Assembly: GCA_009786275.1 (NCBI GenBank) | Contig: WQTL01000501.1 | Span: 1-15,972, forward strand | DNA from: Bacillota bacterium | Lineage (GTDB): Bacteria > Bacillota > Clostridia > Oscillospirales > Acutalibacteraceae | DNA length: 15,972 bases | Reading direction: 5' to 3' | Shown: positions 7,080-13,756 of the stretch, piece after piece | Layout of the letters: every line of letters starts with the position of its first letter | Numbering within the stretch: position 1 is the first letter of the stretch | Made by a program: the position numbers and the translations under genes | The notes under the pieces: model-generated | Database searches by the model: none | What the model was told of the DNA's origin: nothing | What the model saw: only the letters and a program-made list of their open reading frames with translations

Positions 7080-7121
7080 CAGTTGACAGTTGACAATTGA
7101 AAGTTGACAGTTGACAGTTAG
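7080..7121 (+). repeat. Heptanucleotide tandem repeat, six CAGTTGA-type units
   Basis: Starting 2 bases after the adaptor stop codon are six consecutive 7-base units: CAGTTGA, CAGTTGA, CAATTGA, AAGTTGA, CAGTTGA, CAGTTAG. The array fills most of the 54 bp gap between adaptor and permease genes and ends 11 bases before the permease ATG. Several units contain TTGACA, but no matching -10 lies at the right distance, so I do not call promoters. Confidence 0.88.
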
Positions 7122-7132
7122 AAAGAACGCAT

Positions 7133-8386
7133 ATGAACGCCAAAGAAAACATCCGCATAGCGGTTTACAGCATACGCACCAACCTGATGCGCTCCCTGCT
7201 GACGATGCTGGGCATCATCATCGGGGTGTTCTCGGTCATCGCCATCATCACCGTGGGCAACGGCGGGCGGGACTACATCATCAACATGATCAAGGACATG
7301 GGCCAGAGCATGGTGATGGTCACGGTGGACCCGCGCCGGGCCGACGCCAGCCAGTACATCAGCCGCAAGGACCTGGAGCGCATCAAGAACATCGAGCACG
7401 TGCAGTACGCCTCCCCGCAGATCTACGGCTTCGGCGCGGCCAGCTCCGCCACCTTCAACGGCATGGCCATCGCGATTTCCGGCACCCCGGACCTGCGCTA
7501 TATCTCGGCCTCCACCCTGCTGGAGGGCCACTACATCACCGAGGAGGAGTATACCTCCGCCGCCCGGGTGTGCCTGCTGCCCAGGATGAGCGCGGAAAGC
7601 CTCTTCGGCACCCGGCACGCCATCGGGAAATACGTGGACTACACGCCCATGGACAGCCAGCAGAGCGCGCGCCTGCGGGTGGTGGGCATCATCGAGCTGG
7701 ACATGATGGGCGGCGACGCCGACCAGATGGCCGACATGGTGGAATCCATGAGCGGCGGCATGGCCGGCATGGGCGATATGGCCATGATCGTCATGGCCTC
7801 CACCGTCACCGACCAGCTGGCGGGCTCGGACGGCGCCTACGACAACGTCTACATCATGGCCGACGAGGAGCAGCACCTGGACGTGGTGGGCAACGCCGCG
7901 AAGAACCTGCTGTACATCCAGCACGGCAACGCGGGCAGCGGGGCCTACAGCGCGGTGAACATGGCCACCTACATCAACCTGCTGGACAGCGTGATCAAAA
8001 TTTTCACCACCTTCATCGCCGGGGTGAGCGCCATCTCGCTGCTGGTGGGCGGCATCGGCGTGATGAACATCATGCTCGTGTCCGTCACCGAGCGCACCCG
8101 GGAGATCGGTATCCGCAAAGCACTGGGCGCGAAAACCTCCACCATCATGTTCCAGTTCCTCACGGAATCGGTGATATTGTGCCTCATCGGGGGGACGATC
8201 GGCTTCATCCTGGGGGTGGCCGGCGCGGCGTTCGTGGCGGCCATGATGAAGATCCCCATCGCGCTGAAATTCACCACCGTGGTCATCGCCGTCGGGTTTT
8301 CCAGCGCCATCGGGATTTTCTTCGGGATCTACCCCGCCCGCCGGGCCGCGAAGATGCTGCCCATCGACGCGCTGAGGAGAGAGTAA
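7133..8386 (+). CDS. MacB-like ABC exporter permease (FtsX-type)
   Basis: A 417-residue permease of the MacB/FtsX fold. TM1 is at about 22-42 (LLTMLGIIIGVFSVIAIITV), a large extracellular domain follows at about 45-285, and three TM helices come at about 286-316, 340-372 and 380-400. Family signatures are GGIGVMNIMLVSVTERTREI at 307-326, then GIRKALGAK, and GIYPARRAAKMLPIDALRRE at the C-terminus. The subunit lacks an ATPase domain, and the partner ATPase is probably the one at 9925. The extracellular domain holds a Met- and Gly-rich insertion at 191-221 with ten Met residues (MMGGDADQMADMVESMSGGM and onwards), unusual for MacB and reminiscent of the Met/Gly-rich stretches in its adaptor. The start has only a weak AGAAAG site, so translation may be coupled to the upstream gene across the heptad array. 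Confidence 0.95.
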   Translation: MNAKENIRIAVYSIRTNLMRSLLTMLGIIIGVFSVIAIITVGNGGRDYIINMIKDMGQSMVMVTVDPRRADASQYISRKDLERIKNIEHVQYASPQIYGFGAASSATFNGMAIAISGTPDLRYISASTLLEGHYITEEEYTSAARVCLLPRMSAESLFGTRHAIGKYVDYTPMDSQQSARLRVVGIIELDMMGGDADQMADMVESMSGGMAGMGDMAMIVMASTVTDQLAGSDGAYDNVYIMADEEQHLDVVGNAAKNLLYIQHGNAGSGAYSAVNMATYINLLDSVIKIFTTFIAGVSAISLLVGGIGVMNIMLVSVTERTREIGIRKALGAKTSTIMFQFLTESVILCLIGGTIGFILGVAGAAFVAAMMKIPIALKFTTVVIAVGFSSAIGIFFGIYPARRAAKMLPIDALRRE

Positions 8387-8407
8387 GGCAAATGAAAGGA
8401 TTTCGCG

Positions 8408-9199
8408 ATGCATAACGCGCCCGACCTCGCCGCCCTGCGGGATAAGCTGGGCTTCCTGTGCGACATGGACGGCGTCATCTACCACGGCGACCGCCTTTTG
8501 GAGGGCGTGCCGGAATTCGTCACCTGGCTGGAGAAAAACGGGAAACAGTACCTCTTCCTGACCAACAACAGCGGGCTCACCCCGCCCGAGCTGCGGCAGA
8601 AGCTCGCCCGCATGGGGATCGACGTGGACGCCTCCAAGTTCTACACCAGCGCCCTGGCCACCGCGCGCTTCCTCCATCACCAGTCGCCCGGCTGCTCGGC
8701 CTACATCATCGGGGATCCGGGGCTGTTCAACGCCCTGCACGATACCGGCATCCTCATGAACGACGTCAACCCGGACTACGTGGTGGTGGGCGAGACCCGC
8801 AACTACAGCTACGACCACATCGCGCGCGCCGTGCGCCACGTGAAGAACGGCGCGAAGCTCATCGGCACCAACCCCGATATGACCGCCCCGGGCGAAACCG
8901 GGATCATCCCCGCCTGCCGCGCGCTGATTGCCCCCATAGAGCTTGCCAGCGAGCGCAAGGCCTATTACATCGGCAAGCCCAACGCGCTGATGATGCGCAC
9001 GGGGCTGAAGCTGCTGGGCGTACACACCGCCGAGGCGGTGATGGTGGGCGACCGAATGGACACCGACATCGTGGCCGGCATTGAGACCGGCATGGACACC
9101 GTGCTGGTGCTCTCCGGCGTCACCGACATCAAACGGATGAAGAGCTTCCCCTACCGCCCGCAGTATATTTTGAACGGAGTTGGGGAGATTGCGGCGTAA
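8408..9199 (+). CDS. HAD-IIA family phosphatase (NagD-like)
   Basis: A 263-residue cytosolic HAD hydrolase with all four motifs. Motif I is DMDG at 19-22 (nucleophile Asp19 and acid/base Asp21). Motif II is LTNNSG at 51-56. The motif III lysine is in YYIGKPN at 187-193, and motif IV is GDRMDTDI at 214-221. The C2a-type cap between motifs II and III places it in subclass IIA (NagD/AraL/phosphoglycolate-type), which hydrolyses small phosphorylated metabolites. The substrate cannot be predicted. ATG 8408 follows AAAGG at 8396-8400. It lies 21 bp after the permease gene and overlaps the start of the methyltransferase, so it is probably part of the same transcript, although it has no known role in export. 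Confidence 0.95.
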   Translation: MHNAPDLAALRDKLGFLCDMDGVIYHGDRLLEGVPEFVTWLEKNGKQYLFLTNNSGLTPPELRQKLARMGIDVDASKFYTSALATARFLHHQSPGCSAYIIGDPGLFNALHDTGILMNDVNPDYVVVGETRNYSYDHIARAVRHVKNGAKLIGTNPDMTAPGETGIIPACRALIAPIELASERKAYYIGKPNALMMRTGLKLLGVHTAEAVMVGDRMDTDIVAGIETGMDTVLVLSGVTDIKRMKSFPYRPQYILNGVGEIAA

Positions 9200-9911
9200 C
9201 ACACATGCCGGCAAGGCCGCGCGCTACGACCTGGGCCGCCCGGCCTACCCGGATGCGTTTTTTGATTTTCTGGGACCGGCCCCTGTCATCGCCGACATCG
9301 GCGCGGGGACAGGGAAAGTCACGCAGGGCTTCCTTGAGCACGGCAGCCGGGTCTATGCCGTCGAGCCGGACGAGGACATGCGGCGCATTTTACTGGAGAG
9401 AACAGGCAGTTATGGCAATTGCACAGTGTTGGGCAACTATGCAGAGGACACAGGTATTCCCACGGGCACGATAGACCTGATCTTCTGTGGGAATTCGTAT
9501 TACTGGTTTGACCGCGCGAGGGCCATCCCGGAGTTCAAGCGCATTTTGAAGCCTTCTGCGGGCGTAAATGTCGTGCTGGCGTGGCTGGGCGGCTCGCCCA
9601 GGAAAAGCGATAAATTGTACGAAGCCTTGGCAGCCTACAGGAAGCCCATGGACGGCAGGCACGACGAATCGCCGCCTTTCCGGGAGGGCGCGTTTGAGAT
9701 GCGCGGGTTCTCCTTCACACTGCACAGGGATTGGGACGGGTTTTTGAGCGGGATGCTGTCGGCGTCGTTCAGCCCAAACCCAGGTGAGGATGACTTCGAA
9801 GGCTATTGCGAAATTATAAAGCAGCATTTTGAGCGGTACAGTAAAAATCAAAAGCTTGAGACAAAATTCAAATTGACCTGCATGACCGGCAACGCGAATG
9901 ATTTGATTTAA
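9189..9911 (+). CDS. Class I SAM-dependent methyltransferase
   Basis: About 240 residues with a Rossmann-type methyltransferase core. The N-terminus contains GKAARYDLGRPAYPDAFFDF; motif I is VIADIGAGTGKVT, followed by YAVEPDEDM (the acidic residue binding SAM ribose) and IDLIFCGNSYYWFDRARAI. The C-terminal half carries FKRILKPSAGVNVVLAW and a less conserved substrate-binding region. There is no ATG at the N-terminus. The candidate starts are TTG 9189 (GGAG 10 bases upstream) or TTG 9180, and both overlap the end of the HAD gene, so translation is probably coupled. The first residues typical of homologues may be lost. Codon use is somewhat less GC-biased than in the flanking genes, especially towards the 3' end. 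The methyl acceptor is unknown (small molecule likely). Confidence 0.85.
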   Translation: MRRNTHAGKAARYDLGRPAYPDAFFDFLGPAPVIADIGAGTGKVTQGFLEHGSRVYAVEPDEDMRRILLERTGSYGNCTVLGNYAEDTGIPTGTIDLIFCGNSYYWFDRARAIPEFKRILKPSAGVNVVLAWLGGSPRKSDKLYEALAAYRKPMDGRHDESPPFREGAFEMRGFSFTLHRDWDGFLSGMLSASFSPNPGEDDFEGYCEIIKQHFERYSKNQKLETKFKLTCMTGNANDLI

Positions 9912-9924
9912 CAGAGGAAACACC

Positions 9925-10605
9925 ATGCCACTGATCGAACTGAAGGACATCTACAAAATCTATAACCCCGGCGAAAACGAGGTGCGCGCCCTGGACGGCG
10001 TGAGCCTCGACATCGACAGGGGCGAGTTCGTGGCCATCGTCGGGCACTCGGGCTCGGGGAAATCCACCATGATGAACATGCTCGGCCTGCTGGACGCCTG
10101 TACCAGCGGCAGCTATCACCTGGACGGCAAAGACGTCTCGCACCTCACCGACGACCAGCTCAGCGAGATACGCAACAAGCAGATCGGGTTCATCTTCCAG
10201 GGCTTCAACCTCATCCCCAGCCTCACCGCCCAGGCCAACGTGGAGCTGCCCCTGATCTACCGCGGGATGAAGCGGGAGGCCCGCGAAAAGCTCGCCCTGG
10301 AGGCCCTGCAGCGCGTGGGGCTCTTCGAGCGCCGCAGCCACCGCCCCTCGGAGCTGTCCGGCGGGCAGCAGCAGCGCGCGGCCATCGCCCGGGCCGTGGC
10401 CGCCCGGCCCCCCATCATCCTGGCCGACGAGCCCACCGGCAACCTGGATTCCAAGTCCGGCCAGGACGTCATGGAGATCCTGCACGGGCTGCACGGCGAG
10501 GGCCGCACGATCATCCTCATCACTCACGACAGCGATATCGCCGCCGAGGCCAAACGGGTGATACGGGTGCACGACGGGAAGGTTGTGGAGGACTACAGGC
10601 AGTAG
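9925..10605 (+). CDS. ABC exporter ATPase (MacB/LolD-type)
   Basis: A 226-residue ATPase with every motif of a working ABC domain. Walker A is GHSGSGKST at 40-48 and the Q-loop glutamine is Gln92 (FQGFNL). The signature is LSGGQQQR at 144-151, and Walker B is IILADEP at 164-170 with catalytic Glu169. The D-loop region is GNLDS, and the H-loop His201 is in ITHD. The length and the NVELPLIYRGM segment fit the MacB/LolD/FtsE-like exporter class. ATG 9925 has GAGG 9 bases upstream. It is the last gene of the plus-strand run and is the logical partner of the permease at 7133, separated from it by two enzymes. The operon probably ends in the repeat-rich gap downstream. Confidence 0.96.
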   Translation: MPLIELKDIYKIYNPGENEVRALDGVSLDIDRGEFVAIVGHSGSGKSTMMNMLGLLDACTSGSYHLDGKDVSHLTDDQLSEIRNKQIGFIFQGFNLIPSLTAQANVELPLIYRGMKREAREKLALEALQRVGLFERRSHRPSELSGGQQQRAAIARAVAARPPIILADEPTGNLDSKSGQDVMEILHGLHGEGRTIILITHDSDIAAEAKRVIRVHDGKVVEDYRQ

Positions 10606-10783
10606 GGGAAATTCTTTTTTTATGCATTCTATTGTTGCTGTGGCGGGCCAATGGCGCGCCCTACGAGAATTCCGCCAATGGCGGATGCGGATAACGGCAA
10701 TAGCGCCATTGGCGCAACACTCGTAGGGCGTTGCATTGCAGCGCCGCTGACCTCGACAATATGGTTTTGATGCGCTGGTTCTA
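10606..10783. repeat. Intergenic mosaic of short palindromes
   Basis: No gene is visible here. The segment holds an 11 bp perfect inverted repeat, CGCCCTACGAG (10657-10667) and CTCGTAGGGCG (10720-10730). Inside it are two small hairpins, CCGCC-AAT-GGCGG (10672-10684) and GCGCC-ATT-GGCGC (10703-10715). The octamer CAATGGCG, or its near-twin CATTGGCG, recurs at about 10649, 10677, 10707 and again at 10909 next to the DD-carboxypeptidase stop. A T7 run occurs near 10616-10622 shortly after the ATPase stop, without a clear stem before it. The layout is that of a REP-like intergenic repeat and may also help end transcription. Confidence 0.7.
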
Positions 10784-10908
10784 ATGTAGAGACGCACGGC
10801 AGTGCGTCTCCAAAATAAAGCCATCCGCCTCCAAAGTAAAAAACAGTGCGTCTCCGAAAAAACCGAACTGGTTTTCTGTCGGAGACGCACTGCCGTGCGT
10901 CTCTACAT
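10784..10908. repeat. Nested inverted repeat, 28 bp perfect arms, MITE/REP-like
   Basis: The arms at 10784-10811 and 10881-10908 are perfect reverse complements over 28 bp, around a 69 bp centre. Each arm is itself a hairpin: GAGACGCAC, a 4-base loop, then GTGCGTCTC. A third, partial copy (CAGTGCGTCTCC) lies in the centre at about 10844-10855. There is no ORF inside. The right arm ends 12 bp from the convergent DD-carboxypeptidase stop codon. The structure fits a small non-autonomous repeat that could also serve as a two-way transcription terminator. Confidence 0.88.
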
Positions 10909-10919
10909 CATTGGCGCGC

Positions 10920-12314
10920 CTATTTCTTCGCGATATCCGGCAGCACCCGCATATGCCTGTCCCGTTTTTTCTTATACGCCTGCACCAGCAGCACACCCAG
11001 GTAAATCGCCGCGGCGACCAGCACCGCCCCCAGCAGCGCCTTGGCCAGCATCGACTTCACGGCCTGCTTGGCCAGGCTCACCAGGTACATCGAGGCGCTG
11101 CGGCTGACGTCGTCGGCGGCCACCAGGGCCACCTGGGCGAACTCCTCGCCGCCGTATTTGATGCTGGCGCGGGCCACCGGCTGGCCCTTGCGTATGGGCG
11201 CGGTGACGCTTTCGGGCATAGTGTCCGCGATGGGCTCCACCAGCACGTTGCCGCTGCCCACGCCCTCGGGCACCAGGGCGTAGACGTCAACCTCGGGCGT
11301 TAGCTGCAGGTAGTCCACATTGCGCGCCATCTCCACGGGCACGCCCGCCACGGCCTTGCCCTCCTCGGCCACCTGCCGCAGGCGGATGTGCGCGAAGGTG
11401 AACTCCAGCAGGGCCTTGGCGTCCACGAAGGCGGTGTTTTTCAGGTAGTCGTCTGCGCCCACCAGGGCCTTCTGCCCGCGCATCACCACGCACAGGTAGT
11501 TGTAGCCCCCCTGCGACGCCCTGGCGACGATGCAGTCCCCCGCGTCCTCCGTGGAGCCCGTCTTTACGCCCGTGACCACCGGGCAGTAGTAATCCGGATA
11601 ATACTTATTGAGCATGCGGTTGGTGGTGAGCAGCGTGCGCGCCGCTTCGTGCTTGTTGTTCGCCGGGAGCTCGTAGGTCACCGTGGCGATGATTTTCTCG
11701 AACACGGCGCTGCCCTTGAACTCCTTGCCAAGGGCGTAGCGGGCGATCTTCGCGATATCCGCCGCCGTGGTGTAGTGGCCCTCCTGGTCCAGGCCGTGGA
11801 CGTTGGCGAAATGCGTGTTCTCGCAGCCGAGCGCTTTGGCTTTCTCGTTCATCTTCGCCACGAAGGCCTCCTGGCCGCCGGCGACATAGTCCGCCAGGAT
11901 GGCGGCGGCCTCGTTGGCGCTGTTGAGCAGCAGGCAGTAGAGCAGCTGCTCCACGGTGAGCTCCTCGCCGATGCGTATGCCCGCGTTGGAGCTGCCCGTG
12001 CCGTAGAGCATCTCCAGGCAGTAGGCCGGCGCGGCCACGACCGCGTTCAGGTCGGTGCAGTGCTCCAGGGTGAGGATGGCCGTCATGATCTTTGTCAGCG
12101 ACGCGGGGGCGCTGCGCATGTTCGCGTTGCGGCTGAAGATGGCCACGCCGCTCTCCAGGTCCTCCAGCAGCAGGATCTCCGACACCCCGGTGATCTTCGC
12201 GTCCCGCAGCAGGTTGTTGAACACCGCCCCGGCCGGGAGGAAATTCCCCGCCAGGAGGATGAGCGCCAGTGCCGCGGCGGGCAAAACTTTTCTGAAACTT
12301 TTCAATTTTCCCAT
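10920..12314 (-). CDS. D-alanyl-D-alanine carboxypeptidase (peptidase S11, DacF-like), complete
   Basis: A complete 464-residue penicillin-binding DD-carboxypeptidase. A signal peptide or anchor occupies residues about 8-30 (VLPAAALALILLAGNFLPAG). The catalytic motifs are SLTK at 72-75 (nucleophile Ser72), SAN at 132-134 and KTG at 251-253. The C-terminal beta domain at about 315-400 is followed by a membrane helix at about 426-445 (LGAVLVAAAIYLGVLLVQAY) and a basic cytoplasmic tail. It trims pentapeptide stems outside the membrane and so limits cross-linking. I chose ATG 12314, with CAGGTG ending 4 bases upstream; a GTG two codons earlier would clash with that site. The gene is divergent from the YibE/F gene across a repeat-filled 262 bp region. 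Its stop codon overlaps the CATTGGCG repeat. A second DacF-like gene lies at the left end of the window. Confidence 0.96.
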   Translation of the reverse strand: MGKLKSFRKVLPAAALALILLAGNFLPAGAVFNNLLRDAKITGVSEILLLEDLESGVAIFSRNANMRSAPASLTKIMTAILTLEHCTDLNAVVAAPAYCLEMLYGTGSSNAGIRIGEELTVEQLLYCLLLNSANEAAAILADYVAGGQEAFVAKMNEKAKALGCENTHFANVHGLDQEGHYTTAADIAKIARYALGKEFKGSAVFEKIIATVTYELPANNKHEAARTLLTTNRMLNKYYPDYYCPVVTGVKTGSTEDAGDCIVARASQGGYNYLCVVMRGQKALVGADDYLKNTAFVDAKALLEFTFAHIRLRQVAEEGKAVAGVPVEMARNVDYLQLTPEVDVYALVPEGVGSGNVLVEPIADTMPESVTAPIRKGQPVARASIKYGGEEFAQVALVAADDVSRSASMYLVSLAKQAVKSMLAKALLGAVLVAAAIYLGVLLVQAYKKKRDRHMRVLPDIAKK

Positions 12315-12334
12315 AGACACCTGCCCGGAAATAT

Positions 12335-12345
12335 AGTATAATAGA
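12335..12345 (-). promoter_or_regulatory. Possible -10 region for the DD-carboxypeptidase gene
   Basis: Read on the minus strand this edge of the repeat gives TCTATTATACT, containing TATTAT and TATACT, each a good -10 match, about 20-30 bases before the start codon. No good -35 is seen 17-18 bp upstream within the repeat. The sequence is mirrored at the other edge facing the YibE/F gene. Confidence 0.35.
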
Positions 12346-12544
12346 TTTCAGATGTTAGATGTAAGATATTAGACTTCAGACATCAGGCAGGGGCGCTTGG
12401 CATAGAATCTAAAGTCTAAAATCTAACGTCTGAGGTTTAACATAGATTTTAGTTGCCAGATGTAAGATATTAGGCTTCAGACATCAGGCAGGGGCGCTTG
12501 GCATAAATCTAAAGTCTAAAATCTAACGTCTGAGGTCTATTATA
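12337..12544. repeat. Tandem pair of ~101 bp heptad-based repeat units in a divergent promoter region
   Basis: Two head-to-tail copies start at about 12343 and 12444. The cores 12357-12436 and 12458-12536 differ by one substitution and one deleted base. Each copy has a left arm of AGANNTN-type heptads (AGATGTA, AGATATT, AGACTTC, AGACATC), a non-heptad centre (GGCAGGGGCGCTTGGC) and a right arm of the opposite sense (ATCTAAA, GTCTAAA, ATCTAAC, GTCTGAG). Each copy can therefore fold as an imperfect hairpin. The outer ends are inverted copies of one another: TATAATAGA at 12337-12345 and TCTATTATA at 12536-12544. Confidence 0.85.
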
Positions 12545-12546
12545 GC
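12536..12546 (+). promoter_or_regulatory. Possible -10 region for the YibE/F gene
   Basis: The right edge of the repeat pair reads TCTATTATAGC on the plus strand, with TATTAT at 12538-12543, about 34 bases before the ATG at 12577. The -35 position (TCTAAA, 12515-12520) is a weak match. It mirrors the putative -10 facing the divergent gene. Confidence 0.3.
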
Positions 12547-12576
12547 ACATACTTGAAAAAAAGCAAGGTGTTTTCC

Positions 12577-13734
12577 ATGAAATTGCGCAAGCCCTCCATG
12601 CCCCCCGCGTCCTATATCGTCACCGTGGTGCTCGCCGCGGTTTTCCTTGTCCTGGGCAACCGGGTGGCGGGCGGGAAGCTCTTCCCCGAGGAGGAGGGGA
12701 CCGAACTGATCCGCGCGCGTACCCTCGCGGTAGTCAGTGTGGAAAGGGACAACTACAGCCAGGACGACGACAGCCTGGTGATGACCACCGTCACCTTTGA
12801 CGCGAAAGCCCTGGAAGGCCCGCGCAAGGGCATGACCCTGCGCTGCCGGCAGGAAATCGACAACGTATACGGCCTGGCGCTGCCCCAGGTGAAGGCCCGG
12901 GACGTGGTGCTGCTGGACGTGCAGAAGGCCGGGGACGGCCCCTCCGCCTACGTGCTGGTCGATTTCGTGCGCACCGCGCCGCTGATTCTGCTGGGGGTGC
13001 TGTTCGCCGTGCTGCTGGTGCTTTCCGGGCGCAAAAAGGGCGCGGACACCCTGCTGTCCTTCGTCTTTTCCATCCTGTCGATCTTCCTGGTGCTGGTGCC
13101 CGCCCTGCTCTCGGGCCACAACATCTACCTCTGGTCGCTGCTTATCTGCGTCTACATCGTGGTGACGAACCTGCTCATTGTGCAGGGGGCCAGCTCGAAA
13201 AGCCTCTGCGCCGCCCTGGGATGCCTCGGGGGCGTGCTGTGCGCGGGGCTCATCATGCTGCTGGTGAACCGGCCCATGCACATCACGGGGCTCATCGAGG
13301 AGGACTCCATCTTCCTGAAGGCCATGGGGATCGATATCCGGGCCACGGTGTTCTGCATGATCCTCATCGGCTCGGTGGGGGCGCTGATGGACGTGGCCAT
13401 GGACATCGCCGCGGCGCTGAAGGAGCTGCGACAGGGCCGCCCCGGCATCACCGGCAAGGAGCTCATGCGCGCCGGGCTGAACATCGGGCAGGACCTCATC
13501 GGCACCATGGCCAACACCCTGGTGCTGGCCTACATCGGCGAATCCATGGGCCTGCTGCTGGTCATGATCCACTATTCCCCCAGCGCCGCCTATATGGTGA
13601 ACAGGGAGATGATCGCCGTGGCGATCCTCCAGTGCCTGGCGGGCTGCCTGAGCGTGCTGGCGGTGGTGCCCCTGACCTCGTTTTTCTGTTCCCTGTTCTA
13701 TACCTCAAAGCCGCCCAAGACGGTTGAGTATTGA
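12577..13734 (+). CDS. YibE/F family multi-pass membrane protein
   Basis: A 385-residue integral membrane protein. TM1 is at about 12-30 (SYIVTVVLAAVFLVLGNRV). A soluble extracellular beta-rich region follows at about 40-130 (RARTLAVVSVERD to VLVDFVR). After that come about seven more TM helices. The conserved YibE/F core is present: IGSVGALMDVAMDIAAALKE at 264-283 and GQDLIGTMANTLVLAYIGES at 304-323. The function of YibE/F proteins is unknown; membrane transport has been proposed from their topology. In some Firmicutes the family is split into YibE and YibF; here both parts are in one chain. ATG 12577 is preceded by AAGGTG with a 6-base gap; a TTG at 12553 would add eight residues with no better site. 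It starts a plus-strand series with the phosphoesterase 22 bp downstream. Confidence 0.9.
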   Translation: MKLRKPSMPPASYIVTVVLAAVFLVLGNRVAGGKLFPEEEGTELIRARTLAVVSVERDNYSQDDDSLVMTTVTFDAKALEGPRKGMTLRCRQEIDNVYGLALPQVKARDVVLLDVQKAGDGPSAYVLVDFVRTAPLILLGVLFAVLLVLSGRKKGADTLLSFVFSILSIFLVLVPALLSGHNIYLWSLLICVYIVVTNLLIVQGASSKSLCAALGCLGGVLCAGLIMLLVNRPMHITGLIEEDSIFLKAMGIDIRATVFCMILIGSVGALMDVAMDIAAALKELRQGRPGITGKELMRAGLNIGQDLIGTMANTLVLAYIGESMGLLLVMIHYSPSAAYMVNREMIAVAILQCLAGCLSVLAVVPLTSFFCSLFYTSKPPKTVEY

Positions 13735-13756
13735 TTTTTCCTGGAGGGATGCGATT

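Noticed and set aside
4922..7096. 724-codon open frame on the minus strand
   Set aside because: It is antisense to the M14 remnant and the adaptor gene, and its translation is rich in His, Ala, Gly and Val with no known motif. It is a GC-bias shadow of the plus-strand genes.
7083..7116. Series of TTGACA -35 promoter boxes
   Set aside because: They come from the CAGTTGA heptads; no -10 hexamer lies 16-18 bp downstream of any of them.
7118..9214. 698-codon open frame on the minus strand
   Set aside because: It is antisense to the permease and HAD genes, which have firm family motifs; the shadow composition (His, Asp, Gly, Val) is typical of high-GC third positions.
8408..9911. HAD phosphatase plus methyltransferase as a new modification cassette
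   Set aside because: Both are broad families with no substrate clue; adjacency alone does not support a specific system.
12337..12544. CRISPR array
   Set aside because: Only two copies exist, the whole 101 bp unit including the 'spacer' is repeated, and no cas genes are present.
12523..13572. 349-codon open frame on the minus strand, His/Gln-rich
   Set aside because: It is antisense to the clear YibE/F gene; its composition is that of a shadow frame.
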